The notes under the pieces: generated by a model
What the model was told of the DNA's origin: nothing
The model's input: the letters and a program-made list of their open reading frames with translations, nothing else
Databases searched by the model: none
Origin: Glycomyces salinus
Lineage (GTDB): Bacteria > Actinomycetota > Actinomycetes > Mycobacteriales > Micromonosporaceae
Assembly (NCBI RefSeq): GCF_016428645.1
Contig: NZ_JAELXW010000011.1
Span: forward strand, 1 to 64,000
Direction of reading: 5' to 3'
Length of the DNA stretch: 64,000 nt
Translations under genes and position numbers: made by a program
Shown here: in pieces, positions 27,950 to 35,797 of the stretch
Layout of the letters: each line of letters opens with the position of its first letter
Numbering within the stretch: the first letter of the stretch is position 1

Positions 27950-28887
27950 TGAGCGAGAAGAACTTCGACCTAGGCGGCGTCATCGTCGCGACGACGCTGG
28001 CGTTCAAGGAGGACCCGAAGGCCCCCGGCGGACTGGCCGTCGACTACGACAAGTTCGCCGAGCACTGCGACTTCCTCATCGAGAACGGATGCCGCGGCGT
28101 CGGACCCAACGGCTCGCTCGGCGAGTACTCGTCCCTGACCGACGCCGAGCGCCGCAAGGTCGTCCAGGTGGCCGTCGAGACCGTCGGCGACCGCGGCCTG
28201 GTCGTCGCCGGAGTCCACGGCGTCGGCTGGCACCAGTCCGTCAAGTGGGCCGAGTACGCCGAAGAGGACGGCGCCGACGGCCTGCTGCTGCTGCCGCCCA
28301 CGATCTACCGCTCCAACCGCGCCGAAGTGATCGAGCACTACACCAAGGTCGACGAGGTCGGCCTGCCGATCATGATGTACAACAACCCGATCGACACCAA
28401 GGTCGACATGGAGCCCGACCTCATCGCCGAGCTGTTCCAGCTCGAGAACGTCGTGGCCGTCAAGGAGTTCTCCACCGACGTCCGCCGCGTCCTGGAGATC
28501 AAGGAGCTGTGCGACATCGACGTCATCGCCGGCGCCGACGACCTCCTGTTCGAGTCCCTGGTCGTCGGGGCCGTCGGCTGGTTCGCCGGATACCCGAACG
28601 CGTTCCCGCGCGAGGCGGTGGAAATCTACGATCTCGTCCAGGCCGGCGAGATCGCCCGCGCCCGCGAGCTCTACACCGGCCTGGTCCCGGTGTTCCGCTG
28701 GGACACCAAGACCGAGTTCGTGCAGGCCATCAAGCTGTCGATGGACGTCGCCGGCAACAGCTACGGCGGCCCGACCCGCCCGCCGCGCGGGCCGCTCACG
28801 GCCGCCCAGCGCGAGCAGGTCGTCCGCGACACCCGCCGCGCCCTGGACCACTCCGCCCGGACCTTCGGAGCCGGCGCGGCCCGCTAG
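27949..28887 (+). CDS. DHDPS-family protein, putative pyrroline-4-hydroxy-2-carboxylate deaminase
   Basis: 312 residues, a TIM barrel of the dihydrodipicolinate synthase/N-acetylneuraminate lyase family. Schiff-base lysine K172 sits in VVAVKEFSTDVRR and the catalytic tyrosine Y144 in MMYNNPID; the substrate loop reads GPNGSLGEYSSL. In hydroxyproline pathways a member of this family deaminates delta1-pyrroline-4-hydroxy-2-carboxylate to 2-oxoglutarate semialdehyde. Assignment rests on the neighbours: dehydrogenase genes before it, epimerase and aldehyde dehydrogenase after. The family also includes unrelated aldolases, so genomic context decides here. Confidence 0.87.
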   Translation: MSEKNFDLGGVIVATTLAFKEDPKAPGGLAVDYDKFAEHCDFLIENGCRGVGPNGSLGEYSSLTDAERRKVVQVAVETVGDRGLVVAGVHGVGWHQSVKWAEYAEEDGADGLLLLPPTIYRSNRAEVIEHYTKVDEVGLPIMMYNNPIDTKVDMEPDLIAELFQLENVVAVKEFSTDVRRVLEIKELCDIDVIAGADDLLFESLVVGAVGWFAGYPNAFPREAVEIYDLVQAGEIARARELYTGLVPVFRWDTKTEFVQAIKLSMDVAGNSYGGPTRPPRGPLTAAQREQVVRDTRRALDHSARTFGAGAAR

Positions 28888-28911
28888 CGGCTACCCCGCG
28901 AGAGGACGGAT

Positions 28912-29913
28912 ATGAGAACGACACGGCTGATCAGCGCGGTCGACTCGCACACCGAGGGCATGCCGACCCGTGTGGTCACCGGCGGCGTCGGCCCGATTCC
29001 CGGCGCGACGATGAACGACAAGCGCCTCCACTTCATCGACCACATGGACGACATCCGCCGGTTCCTGGTCAACGAGCCGCGCGGCCACGCGGCGATGAGC
29101 GGCGCGATCCTGCAACCGCCGACCCGGCCCGACTGCGACTGGGGCGTGGTCTTCATCGAAGTGTCGGGCTGCCTGCCGATGTGCGGGCACGGCACGATCG
29201 GCGTCGCCACGGTCCTGGTCGAGACCGGCATGGTCCCGGTCGTCGAACCGGTAACCGAGATCCGGCTCGACACCCCGGCCGGCCCCGTCACCGCCCGCGT
29301 CGCCGTCTCCGGAGGCCACGCCGACTCGGTCACCATCGAGAACGTCCCGAGCTACGCCGAGACGCTCGACGCGACCGTGGAGGTTTCCGGGCTCGGCACC
29401 GTCCCGTACTCGATGGCCTTCGGCGGCAACTTCTACGCCATGGTCGACCTCGACGACGTCGGGCTGCCGTTCGACCGCTCCCGCCAGCGGGAGATCCTGG
29501 AGGCGGGCCTGGCGATCATGGACGCGGTCAACCGGACCGCGCCGCCGGTGCACCCGCACATAGCCGGGCTCGACCACTGCCACCACGTCGAGTTCATCGC
29601 GCCCGGCTCGACCGCGGCGCACTCGCGGCACGCCATGGCCATCCACCCCGGCTGGTTCGACCGGTCCCCGTGCGGGACCGGCACCTCGGCCCGGATGGCC
29701 GAACTGTGGGCCCGCGGCGAACTGGCCCTCGGGTCCGACTTCGTCAACGAGTCTTTCATCGGCTCCCGCTTCACCGGACGCCTCGTCGCCGAGACCACCG
29801 TCGGCGACCGCCCGGCGGTGGTCCCCGCGATCACCGGCCGCGCCTGGGTCACCGGCACCGCCCAGTACATGCTCGACCCCGCCGACCCGTTCCCCACCGG
29901 CTTCCAGTTCTAG
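28912..29913 (+). CDS. 4-hydroxyproline 2-epimerase (proline racemase family)
   Basis: 333 residues. Two catalytic cysteines are present: C91 in LPMCGHGTIG and C254 in DRSPCGTGTSARMA. Cys at both positions is the signature of proline racemase and of the 4-hydroxyproline 2-epimerases, and excludes the Thr-containing trans-3-hydroxyproline dehydratases. With D-Hyp dehydrogenase genes beside it, conversion of trans-4-hydroxy-L-proline to cis-4-hydroxy-D-proline is the most likely reaction. Cytoplasmic, cofactor-free. GAGAGGA precedes the start. The gap to the previous gene is 24 bp, so it belongs to the same operon. Confidence 0.93.
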   Translation: MRTTRLISAVDSHTEGMPTRVVTGGVGPIPGATMNDKRLHFIDHMDDIRRFLVNEPRGHAAMSGAILQPPTRPDCDWGVVFIEVSGCLPMCGHGTIGVATVLVETGMVPVVEPVTEIRLDTPAGPVTARVAVSGGHADSVTIENVPSYAETLDATVEVSGLGTVPYSMAFGGNFYAMVDLDDVGLPFDRSRQREILEAGLAIMDAVNRTAPPVHPHIAGLDHCHHVEFIAPGSTAAHSRHAMAIHPGWFDRSPCGTGTSARMAELWARGELALGSDFVNESFIGSRFTGRLVAETTVGDRPAVVPAITGRAWVTGTAQYMLDPADPFPTGFQF

Positions 29914-29921
29914 GAGTATCG

Positions 29922-31418
29922 ATGACCGACCAGACGCCCCCCGACCGCATCGACCAGACCGCCCGCGCCGCCGACGCGGCCGCCCGCGCGCTCGCGGCGG
30001 TCCCCCCGGCGACCCGCGCCGCCGCGCTCGTGGCGGCGGCCGACGCGGTCACCGCGCACGCCGACGAGCTGGTGCCGCTGGCGATGGACGAGACGGGCCT
30101 GACCGAGCCGCGGCTGCGCGCCGAGCTGAAGCGCACGGCCGTCCAGCTGCGGCTGTTCGCCGACACCATCGTCGACGGCGCCTACCTCGACGCCCGGATC
30201 GATCGGGCCGACCCCGAGTTCGCGCTCGGTCCCCGGCCCGACGTGCGCCGCGTCAACGAACCGGTCGGGCCCGTGCTGAACTTCGCCGCCGGCAACTTCC
30301 CGTTCGCGTTCTCGGTCGCCGGAGGGGACACCGCCTCGGCCCTGGCCGCGGGCAACCCGGTGATCGTCAAGGCCCACCCCGGGCATCCGCGACTGTCGGA
30401 GCGCACCGCCGCGATCGTGGCCGCCGCGCTCGAAGAGGCCGGACTCCCGGAGACGGCGCTGCAATTGATCGAGGGCCGGGAGGCCGGGGTGGCGATGCTG
30501 AAGCACCCGCTGGTCAAGGCGTCGACCTTCACCGGGTCGATCCCCGGGGGCCAGTTCCTCGCGGGCGAGGCCGCCTCCAGGCCGGTCCCGATTCCGTTCT
30601 ACGGCGAGCTCGGCAGCGTGAACCCGGTCTTCGCCACCGCGGGCGCCGTCGCCGAGCGCGCCGAGTCGTTCGTGTCCGGGATGGTCGCGAGCGTGGCCGG
30701 TTCCGCCGGGCAGCTGTGCACCAAGCCCGGATTCGTGTTCCTCCCGGCCGACCACGGGCTCGAGGAGGCGATCGCGGAGGCCGCGGGCGGCGTGGCCGAG
30801 CACCGGATGCTCGATGCGCGCATCGCCGGCGGATACCGGGAGCGGCGCGCGACGATCCTCGACAGCGCGGGCGTCCGTGTCGTCGCCGAGGGCTCGATCC
30901 GGATCGACGCGGACGGCCACGGCTGGGCGACCCCCACGATCGCGGCCGTCGGCCTGGACGGCCTGCGCGAGGCGTTCGACGCGCTGCGGGACGAATGCTT
31001 CGGCCCGCTGGCGATCCTCGTCGAGGTCCCGGCCGAAACCGACTACGCGGACCTGCTGGGGGAGTTCTTCGAGGGCGACCTGACCGTCACCGTGCACCGG
31101 ACCGAGGGCGAGAACGTCGAGCGCCTCGTCCGGGCCGCGGCCGGTCACGCCGGGCGGGTCCTGTTCGACGGATGGCCGACCGGTGTGGCCGTCACCCCGG
31201 CGATGCAGCACGGCGGGCCGTGGCCCGCGACGACGTCGGGCGGCACGAGCGTCGGCACGGCGGCCATCGCCAGGTTCGTGCGGGCGGTGGCCTACCAGAA
31301 CGCGCCGGCCGACCTGCTCCCGCCGCCGGTGCGCGACGACAACCCGTGGGGCGTCCCGCAGCGGATCGCCGCGCCCGGCGAGTCGTCCCGGTGGGGCGAC
31401 CGCTCGGCGCGGCGTTGA
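29922..31418 (+). CDS. Aldehyde dehydrogenase, putative 2-oxoglutarate semialdehyde dehydrogenase
   Basis: 498 residues of the aldehyde dehydrogenase superfamily, closest in style to the ketoglutarate-semialdehyde dehydrogenases of sugar-acid and hydroxyproline pathways. NLNFAAGNFPFAFSVAGGD-type N-terminal strand, glutamate in PFYGELGSVNP, catalytic C266 in GQLCTKPGF, and FGPLAILVEV are visible. It finishes the pathway by oxidising 2-oxoglutarate semialdehyde to 2-oxoglutarate for the TCA cycle. ATG 29922 is preceded by GGAG that overlaps the epimerase stop region. It is the last gene of the operon; the next gene is on the other strand. Confidence 0.9.
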   Translation: MTDQTPPDRIDQTARAADAAARALAAVPPATRAAALVAAADAVTAHADELVPLAMDETGLTEPRLRAELKRTAVQLRLFADTIVDGAYLDARIDRADPEFALGPRPDVRRVNEPVGPVLNFAAGNFPFAFSVAGGDTASALAAGNPVIVKAHPGHPRLSERTAAIVAAALEEAGLPETALQLIEGREAGVAMLKHPLVKASTFTGSIPGGQFLAGEAASRPVPIPFYGELGSVNPVFATAGAVAERAESFVSGMVASVAGSAGQLCTKPGFVFLPADHGLEEAIAEAAGGVAEHRMLDARIAGGYRERRATILDSAGVRVVAEGSIRIDADGHGWATPTIAAVGLDGLREAFDALRDECFGPLAILVEVPAETDYADLLGEFFEGDLTVTVHRTEGENVERLVRAAAGHAGRVLFDGWPTGVAVTPAMQHGGPWPATTSGGTSVGTAAIARFVRAVAYQNAPADLLPPPVRDDNPWGVPQRIAAPGESSRWGDRSARR

Positions 31419-31435
31419 GGCGACCGGCGGGCCGG

Positions 31436-31891
31436 TCAGTCGGTGAGCAGGCGCGCTTCCCGCTGGAGGCGGAGCGCCGCGAACATCGGGTGCCTGGACG
31501 GTGATTCGGCCAGGCCGCTGTAGAGGACCGCCTTGATGGCGACTCCGGCGGCGGCCTGGTCGGCGGCGGTGACGCCCGCGGCGATCATGTCGAGGATCTC
31601 GTCGGCGGCGGCCGCCACGAGCGCGGGATCGGCCGTCTTGGCCGCTTTGGAGAACCCGAAGGCGAGGTCCTTGTCGCCGGTGACCTTCCGGGCGGCGCAG
31701 GTGTGGATGCGTCGCCCCAGTCCGGTGCCCTCGATCCAGGTGTCGATCTGGTACACGAGGGTCAGTTCCGCCTGATCCCACAGCATGTCACCGTCGAGGA
31801 GGTCCGACAGCGCGGGCAGCCGCCGCGCTTCGGGGTATTTGGATTCGACCACGGCCGCGGCAGCGGCCTGAGAAAGATAGCTGTAGGTCAT
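31436..31891 (-). CDS. Hypothetical protein
   Basis: 151 residues, not recognised. No signal peptide or membrane helix. It is mostly helical by composition, with an alanine-rich central region (ALVAAAADEILDMIAAGVTAADQAAAGVAIKAVL) and two isolated Cys/His positions (RIHTCAARK). It lies tail to tail with the aldehyde dehydrogenase gene and 252 bp downstream of nothing on its own strand that would suggest a partner. Codon use is like its neighbours, so a real gene is likely. Confidence 0.65.
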   Translation of the reverse strand: MTYSYLSQAAAAAVVESKYPEARRLPALSDLLDGDMLWDQAELTLVYQIDTWIEGTGLGRRIHTCAARKVTGDKDLAFGFSKAAKTADPALVAAAADEILDMIAAGVTAADQAAAGVAIKAVLYSGLAESPSRHPMFAALRLQREARLLTD

Positions 31892-31979
31892 ACATGAACC
31901 GTATCCTGCGGGGACGGTAACGCCACGTCCCGATACGACCGATTTCGGCGCCGAGGCGGCGCCCCGGCCGAGAGAGTGG

Positions 31980-34727
31980 TCACCGCAGCGCCGTGACGTC
32001 GAAGACCGCGACGGTCCGTTCGCTGGTCAGGACCGCCAGCAGGTCTCCGGACAGCTTCATGCTCTCGGGTGTTTCGGCTCCGACCTCCTGGGGCGCCGTC
32101 CGCGTCCCCGAGGCGACGTCCCAGACGATGGCGTCGTAGACGATCCGCCCGTCTCGGTCCCCGGTGGCGTTCACGGCGGCGAGTCCCTCGTTGACCGCCT
32201 GCGCCTCCCGGTACATCGCGGGCTCCAAGATCGACTCGCCGTCGTCACCGAGCAGTCGGGCGTTCCAGATGGACGGGAGGCTGGCGAAGGGCTTGTCCCC
32301 GAAGACCATGCCGTCCGGGGCGGTGTACCAGGCCGCGTCCATCGACCAGTCCACCGGCATCGACCACGCCTGTTCGCCGTCCTCGATGTCGACGGCGATC
32401 ATCCGGGACAGGTCGCCGTCGCCGGTGTTCCCGATCGCGGCGCAGACCCGCGTCGCTCCGCACGGTTTGACGACCTCGATGCCGTCGCCGGCGTCGAGCG
32501 GGAGCTCCCACATCTGCTCCAGCCCGGACAGCGAGTAGGCCGCCAGGACGTCGCGGCCCGGCGACGCGTCGTCGGAGAGCTTCCCGATCGCCAGGTCCTC
32601 GTATACGGTCCAGAACTCGGCGTCGAGCGGCAGCGAGCCGCTGGCCTCCGACTCCCCGGTGGCCGCGTCGCGAATGTACCCGGTGTCGGTCTCCGGGTCG
32701 ATCTCGATGATCCGGGGGCCCGCGATCAGGTTGTCATGGAGCGCACCCGAGTCCGGCGCGAGAGCTCCGGCGGCCTCACCACCGTCGTCCCAATACGTGG
32801 ACGGCTGGATGCGCCGCTCGTCGCTGATCCACAGACCGTCGGGTCCGGCCTCGGTCCACACCTCGTCTCCGGTGGCGAGGTCGATGCCGAGCGCGGCGTT
32901 GTCGTAGATGCCGTCGTTGACCTCGACGACGACCTGGGTGCCGTAGTAGGCGACCTCCCGGCGCAGGTCCTCCCACGGGCCCTTCCACTGGAGTTCACCG
33001 TCCTCCAGAGACACGACGACCCGCATGTCCCGGCCGTCGTCGGTGGCGGACTCCTCGGCGTCGACGACGAGCAGGCCGCCGACGACGGTCATCTGCAACT
33101 CGGTCGGCTCGATATCGAAGGCGCCGGCCCACACCTGCTCGCCTTCGATCCCGGTCAATGCGCTGATCTCGGTCTGCCCGTCCACGGCCTCGGCGATGAG
33201 CGCCAACTCGTCGGTGACCGCCACGGCGGCGGCTCCGGTCCCGGCCAGCTCCCACTCGTGCAGCCGCGGCATTTCGACCTCGCCGCCGTCGCCGCTCGCG
33301 GTTCCGCCGTCTCCTCCCAGCGCCGCCAGGTCCTCGGTGAGGTTCCAGTCGTAGCGCTGGATCACGAGACCGAGCGCCACGGCGACGGCGATGACCAGCG
33401 CCGCGGCCACATATCCGGCAGCCCGGCCGCGCCTTTGCGTCGGTCGGGGCGGAGGCGGCCCGGTCTGCGGCAGCGGGAACGCCGGGGTCGGATCCGGCAC
33501 ACGGCCGCCCGCCGGCGGCGTGGCGTCCGGACCCGGCGCCGGGTATGGCGCGTACTGCACCGGCGTCAGCGGTTCGGGCCGCGGCGAGACCGAGGCGGGA
33601 GGCGTTCGGGGAGGCGAGTCGGCGGCCCGCTCGGCCTCGGCCAAGCCGTGCAGCAGCGCACCGTAGGCGACCGGCAGCTCCGGCTGCTCGGGCACGACCG
33701 GGGCGACGCCGAGGCGGGCGTGGAGGCGGGTGGCGACCTGCGGCATCCGGCTGGTCCCGCCGACCAGCAGCAGCATGGCCAGGTCGGGCGGGGCGATCCC
33801 GGCGCGCTCGATGGTCCGGCGGGTCTCGTCGACGGCGCGGGCGATCAGCGGGTCGGCCAGGCTCGTCAGCTCGTCGCGGGTCAGGTGCAGGTCGGTCGAG
33901 TCGCGGCCGGGCACGGCCACGGGCGCGCTCGAAGCGCGCGAGAGCATCTCCTTGGCGGCGCGCACTTCGGACCAGAACGCCAGTCGGTCGCGGCGGTCGG
34001 CGGCCTCGTCGGGCCGGTCGAGGCGGCGCCACAGCTCGGGGTCGCGGGAGGCCAGGATGCGGCCGAGGTGGGCGACGAGCGTGTGGTCGATGTCCAGGCC
34101 GCCGAGGTCGTCGAGGCCGCCGACGGCGAGAGTGCGCGTCTCGGCGTCCCCCGGATGGCCGCGTCGGACCACGGCGACGTCGAGGGTGCCGCCCCCGAAG
34201 TCGAAGATGGCGATGCCCGCGCCGTGGGAGATATCGCCGTCGAGCTCCTGCGTGCAGTAGGTTGCGGCCGCCACCGGCTCGGGGAGCAGCCGGACCGGGC
34301 CGAGGCCGGCCTCGGCGGCGGCCCGCTCCAGGATGCCGCGGCGGACCGGGCCCCAGTCGGCCGGGTGGGTGAGGATCACGTGCGAGGGGCGGAGCCCGGA
34401 GCCGGCCGCTTCCTCGGCGACCCGGCGCAGACCGGCGGTGAGCAGTCCCTCCACCGGGACCTCGCGGTCGCCGAGCAGGACGCTGCCGTCGTCGATGCGG
34501 CGCTTCGGATGCGGCTCGAAGCGGTCGGGCTCGGTCGAGGCCAGGCGCTGCGCGTCGCGTCCGGTGTGGAGCGAGCCGCCGGAGTCGAGGTAGACGCCGG
34601 AGGGAAGCAGCGGGGAGCCGTCGAACAGCAGGGCACGAGGCCGCTGGTCACCGCGGCCCACCACGGCGACGGTGTGGGTGGTGCCTAGATCGACGGCCAG
34701 CCGGACGGAGGTCGGGGGTTGGGGCAC
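31980..34727 (-). CDS. Hsp70-like ATPase fused to a membrane helix and external beta-propeller
   Basis: 915 residues, GTG start with no clear ribosome site. Residues 1-360 are an actin/Hsp70 nucleotide-binding domain: LAVDLGTTHTVAVV, IFDFGGGTLDVAVVR and LLLVGGTSRMPQV are the three phosphate-binding motifs. A proline-rich linker (about 365-430) leads to one membrane helix near 434-456 (AAGYVAAALVIAVAVALGLVI). The remaining 460 residues look like a PQQ-type beta-propeller with repeated GELQWKGPW, GDEVWTE and EQAWSMPV strands, predicted outside. The Hsp70 peptide-binding domain is absent. Such proteins occur in actinomycetes; their job is unknown. A role as an ATP-driven signalling or envelope-sensing protein is speculation. 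Confidence 0.85.
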   Translation of the reverse strand: MPQPPTSVRLAVDLGTTHTVAVVGRGDQRPRALLFDGSPLLPSGVYLDSGGSLHTGRDAQRLASTEPDRFEPHPKRRIDDGSVLLGDREVPVEGLLTAGLRRVAEEAAGSGLRPSHVILTHPADWGPVRRGILERAAAEAGLGPVRLLPEPVAAATYCTQELDGDISHGAGIAIFDFGGGTLDVAVVRRGHPGDAETRTLAVGGLDDLGGLDIDHTLVAHLGRILASRDPELWRRLDRPDEAADRRDRLAFWSEVRAAKEMLSRASSAPVAVPGRDSTDLHLTRDELTSLADPLIARAVDETRRTIERAGIAPPDLAMLLLVGGTSRMPQVATRLHARLGVAPVVPEQPELPVAYGALLHGLAEAERAADSPPRTPPASVSPRPEPLTPVQYAPYPAPGPDATPPAGGRVPDPTPAFPLPQTGPPPPRPTQRRGRAAGYVAAALVIAVAVALGLVIQRYDWNLTEDLAALGGDGGTASGDGGEVEMPRLHEWELAGTGAAAVAVTDELALIAEAVDGQTEISALTGIEGEQVWAGAFDIEPTELQMTVVGGLLVVDAEESATDDGRDMRVVVSLEDGELQWKGPWEDLRREVAYYGTQVVVEVNDGIYDNAALGIDLATGDEVWTEAGPDGLWISDERRIQPSTYWDDGGEAAGALAPDSGALHDNLIAGPRIIEIDPETDTGYIRDAATGESEASGSLPLDAEFWTVYEDLAIGKLSDDASPGRDVLAAYSLSGLEQMWELPLDAGDGIEVVKPCGATRVCAAIGNTGDGDLSRMIAVDIEDGEQAWSMPVDWSMDAAWYTAPDGMVFGDKPFASLPSIWNARLLGDDGESILEPAMYREAQAVNEGLAAVNATGDRDGRIVYDAIVWDVASGTRTAPQEVGAETPESMKLSGDLLAVLTSERTVAVFDVTALR

Positions 34728-34780
34728 AGGCCGAGAATACAGTCCCGAGTCGACGATCGCGAAGGTCGAGCCCGCGACCG

Positions 34781-34816
34781 TCCGGGTCCGGTGGGGCGCG
34801 CCCCACCGGACCCGGA
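34781..34816 (-). terminator. Perfect 18-bp palindromic terminator after the RidA gene
   Basis: Two 18-base arms, TCCGGGTCCGGTGGGGCG and its exact complement, abut with no loop. The structure begins five bases after the RidA stop and lies before the Hsp70-like gene, so it should insulate the two. No T-run follows. Confidence 0.75.
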
Positions 34817-34820
34817 GAGG

Positions 34821-35231
34821 TCAGTCGAGGACGGCGAACGCCTCGACCTCGACGAGCACGTCCGGCTCGAACAGGTAGTCCACGCCGATGAGCGAGACCG
34901 GCGGCAGCGGCTGCGGCAGTTCGAGCTCTTCGACGACCTTCTCGATGCCCGCCATGAACGCGTCGGCCTTGTCCGGGCTCCATTCGGTGACGAAGAACCT
35001 GAGGCGCACCACATCGGAGAAGGTCGCTCCGGCCCCGGCCAAGCCGCGCGCGGTGTTGCGCAGGGCCTGGACGACCTGGCCGGTGAGGTCGCCGGTCGCG
35101 ATGCGGTTCGCCTCGCCGTCGCGGGCGATCTGTCCGGCCACGTGGATCTGGCGAGACCCGGTGCCGATCGCGACGTGGTGGTAGGGCACGGGCTGGAACA
35201 TGCTTTCGGGGGTGAGCAGTCGGACGGTCAT
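34821..35231 (-). CDS. ridA: RidA-family enamine/imine deaminase
   Basis: 136 residues with the YjgF/RidA fold: IHVAGQIARDGE, LRNTARGLAGAGATFSDVVRLRFFVTEWS and the closing FEPDVLVEVEAFAVLD are diagnostic. RidA proteins hydrolyse reactive enamines and imines such as 2-aminoacrylate. The conserved arginine that binds the carboxylate in true RidA (usually in the RNxxxxLEAAG... to R105 region) cannot be assigned with certainty here, so it may be one of the less-defined subgroups. It is divergent from an HxlR regulator across a nested inverted repeat, which suggests regulation by that protein. Confidence 0.85.
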   Translation of the reverse strand: MTVRLLTPESMFQPVPYHHVAIGTGSRQIHVAGQIARDGEANRIATGDLTGQVVQALRNTARGLAGAGATFSDVVRLRFFVTEWSPDKADAFMAGIEKVVEELELPQPLPPVSLIGVDYLFEPDVLVEVEAFAVLD

Positions 35232-35234
35232 GGG

Positions 35235-35292
35235 GTTCCCTTCGTTCGGCGACTTGCAGGTATCTGATGTATACCTGGTTTACGAAGGGAAC
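35235..35292. promoter_or_regulatory. Nested inverted repeats between ridA and the HxlR gene
   Basis: Outer arms GTTCCCTTCGT (35235-35245) and ACGAAGGGAAC (35282-35292) are a perfect 11-bp inverted repeat. Inside them, CAGGTAT (35257-35263) and ATACCTG (35271-35277) form a perfect 7-bp inverted repeat with a 7-bp spacer. HxlR/DUF24 regulators bind GTAT-type palindromes, so the inner repeat is a good operator candidate. The outer arm overlaps the ribosome site of ridA. Confidence 0.65.
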
Positions 35293-35311
35293 TTCAACTA
35301 TACTAGGTTTC

Positions 35312-35689
35312 ATGGCCGAAACCGCGAAGCCCGCCACCGATCCGCCCCGTCTCGACTCCGCCCACCGCGAGCTGCTCGACCAGGTGCTCGACAAGTGGTC
35401 GTTGCAGGTCCTGGACCGGCTCTGCGAACGGCCCTCGCGATTCAACGAACTCCGCCGGGCCATCCCGGTCGTGACCCAGAAGTCGCTCACCGCGACCCTG
35501 CGGCGCCTCGAACGCAACGGCATGGTCGACCGCGTGATCGTCGGCACCAGGCCCATCGCCGTCGAGTACCGCATCTCGGCGCTCGGGAAGACCCTCCAAG
35601 GCCTCATCGACGCGCTCCTGCACTGGTCGACGACCAACATGCCCGACGTCGAACGCGCGAGAGAGCGGTTCGACCGGCAAGGGGACTGA
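35312..35689 (+). CDS. HxlR-family transcriptional regulator
   Basis: 125 residues with a winged helix: DKWSLQVLDRLCERPSRFNELRRAIPVVTQKSLTATLRRLERNGMVDRVI is the DUF24 signature. The aromatic-lacking N-terminus has no conserved redox cysteine near residue 10, so the thiol-switch mechanism known for some members is not expected. I use ATG 35312 rather than an upstream ATG at 35267, which lies inside the operator. It is divergent from ridA and probably represses both genes. Confidence 0.9.
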   Translation: MAETAKPATDPPRLDSAHRELLDQVLDKWSLQVLDRLCERPSRFNELRRAIPVVTQKSLTATLRRLERNGMVDRVIVGTRPIAVEYRISALGKTLQGLIDALLHWSTTNMPDVERARERFDRQGD

Positions 35690-35784
35690 CCCCGGCCGAA
35701 TGCGACGACGCCGATTCGCGGCCGGGCGGTTCGGCGGCGGGAGCCCGGCAGCACCGCTCCTCTGTTATGGAATCGTCACCGAAT

Positions 35785-35790
35785 TATGAT
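35785..35790 (+). promoter_or_regulatory. -10 element TATGAT, probable leaderless SARP transcript
   Basis: TATGAT ends seven bases before the ATG of the AfsR-like gene. That spacing puts transcription start at or next to the start codon, and no ribosome-binding sequence is present in between, so the message is probably leaderless. The -35 box is not clear. Confidence 0.45.
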
Positions 35791-35797
35791 CTAGTGC

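Noticed and set aside
27597-29921. Apparent 5' extension of the aldehyde dehydrogenase frame through the two preceding genes
   Set aside because: The extension is Arg/Pro-rich and out of frame with the clear deaminase and epimerase genes; the ALDH family sequence begins at ATG 29922 next to a ribosome site.
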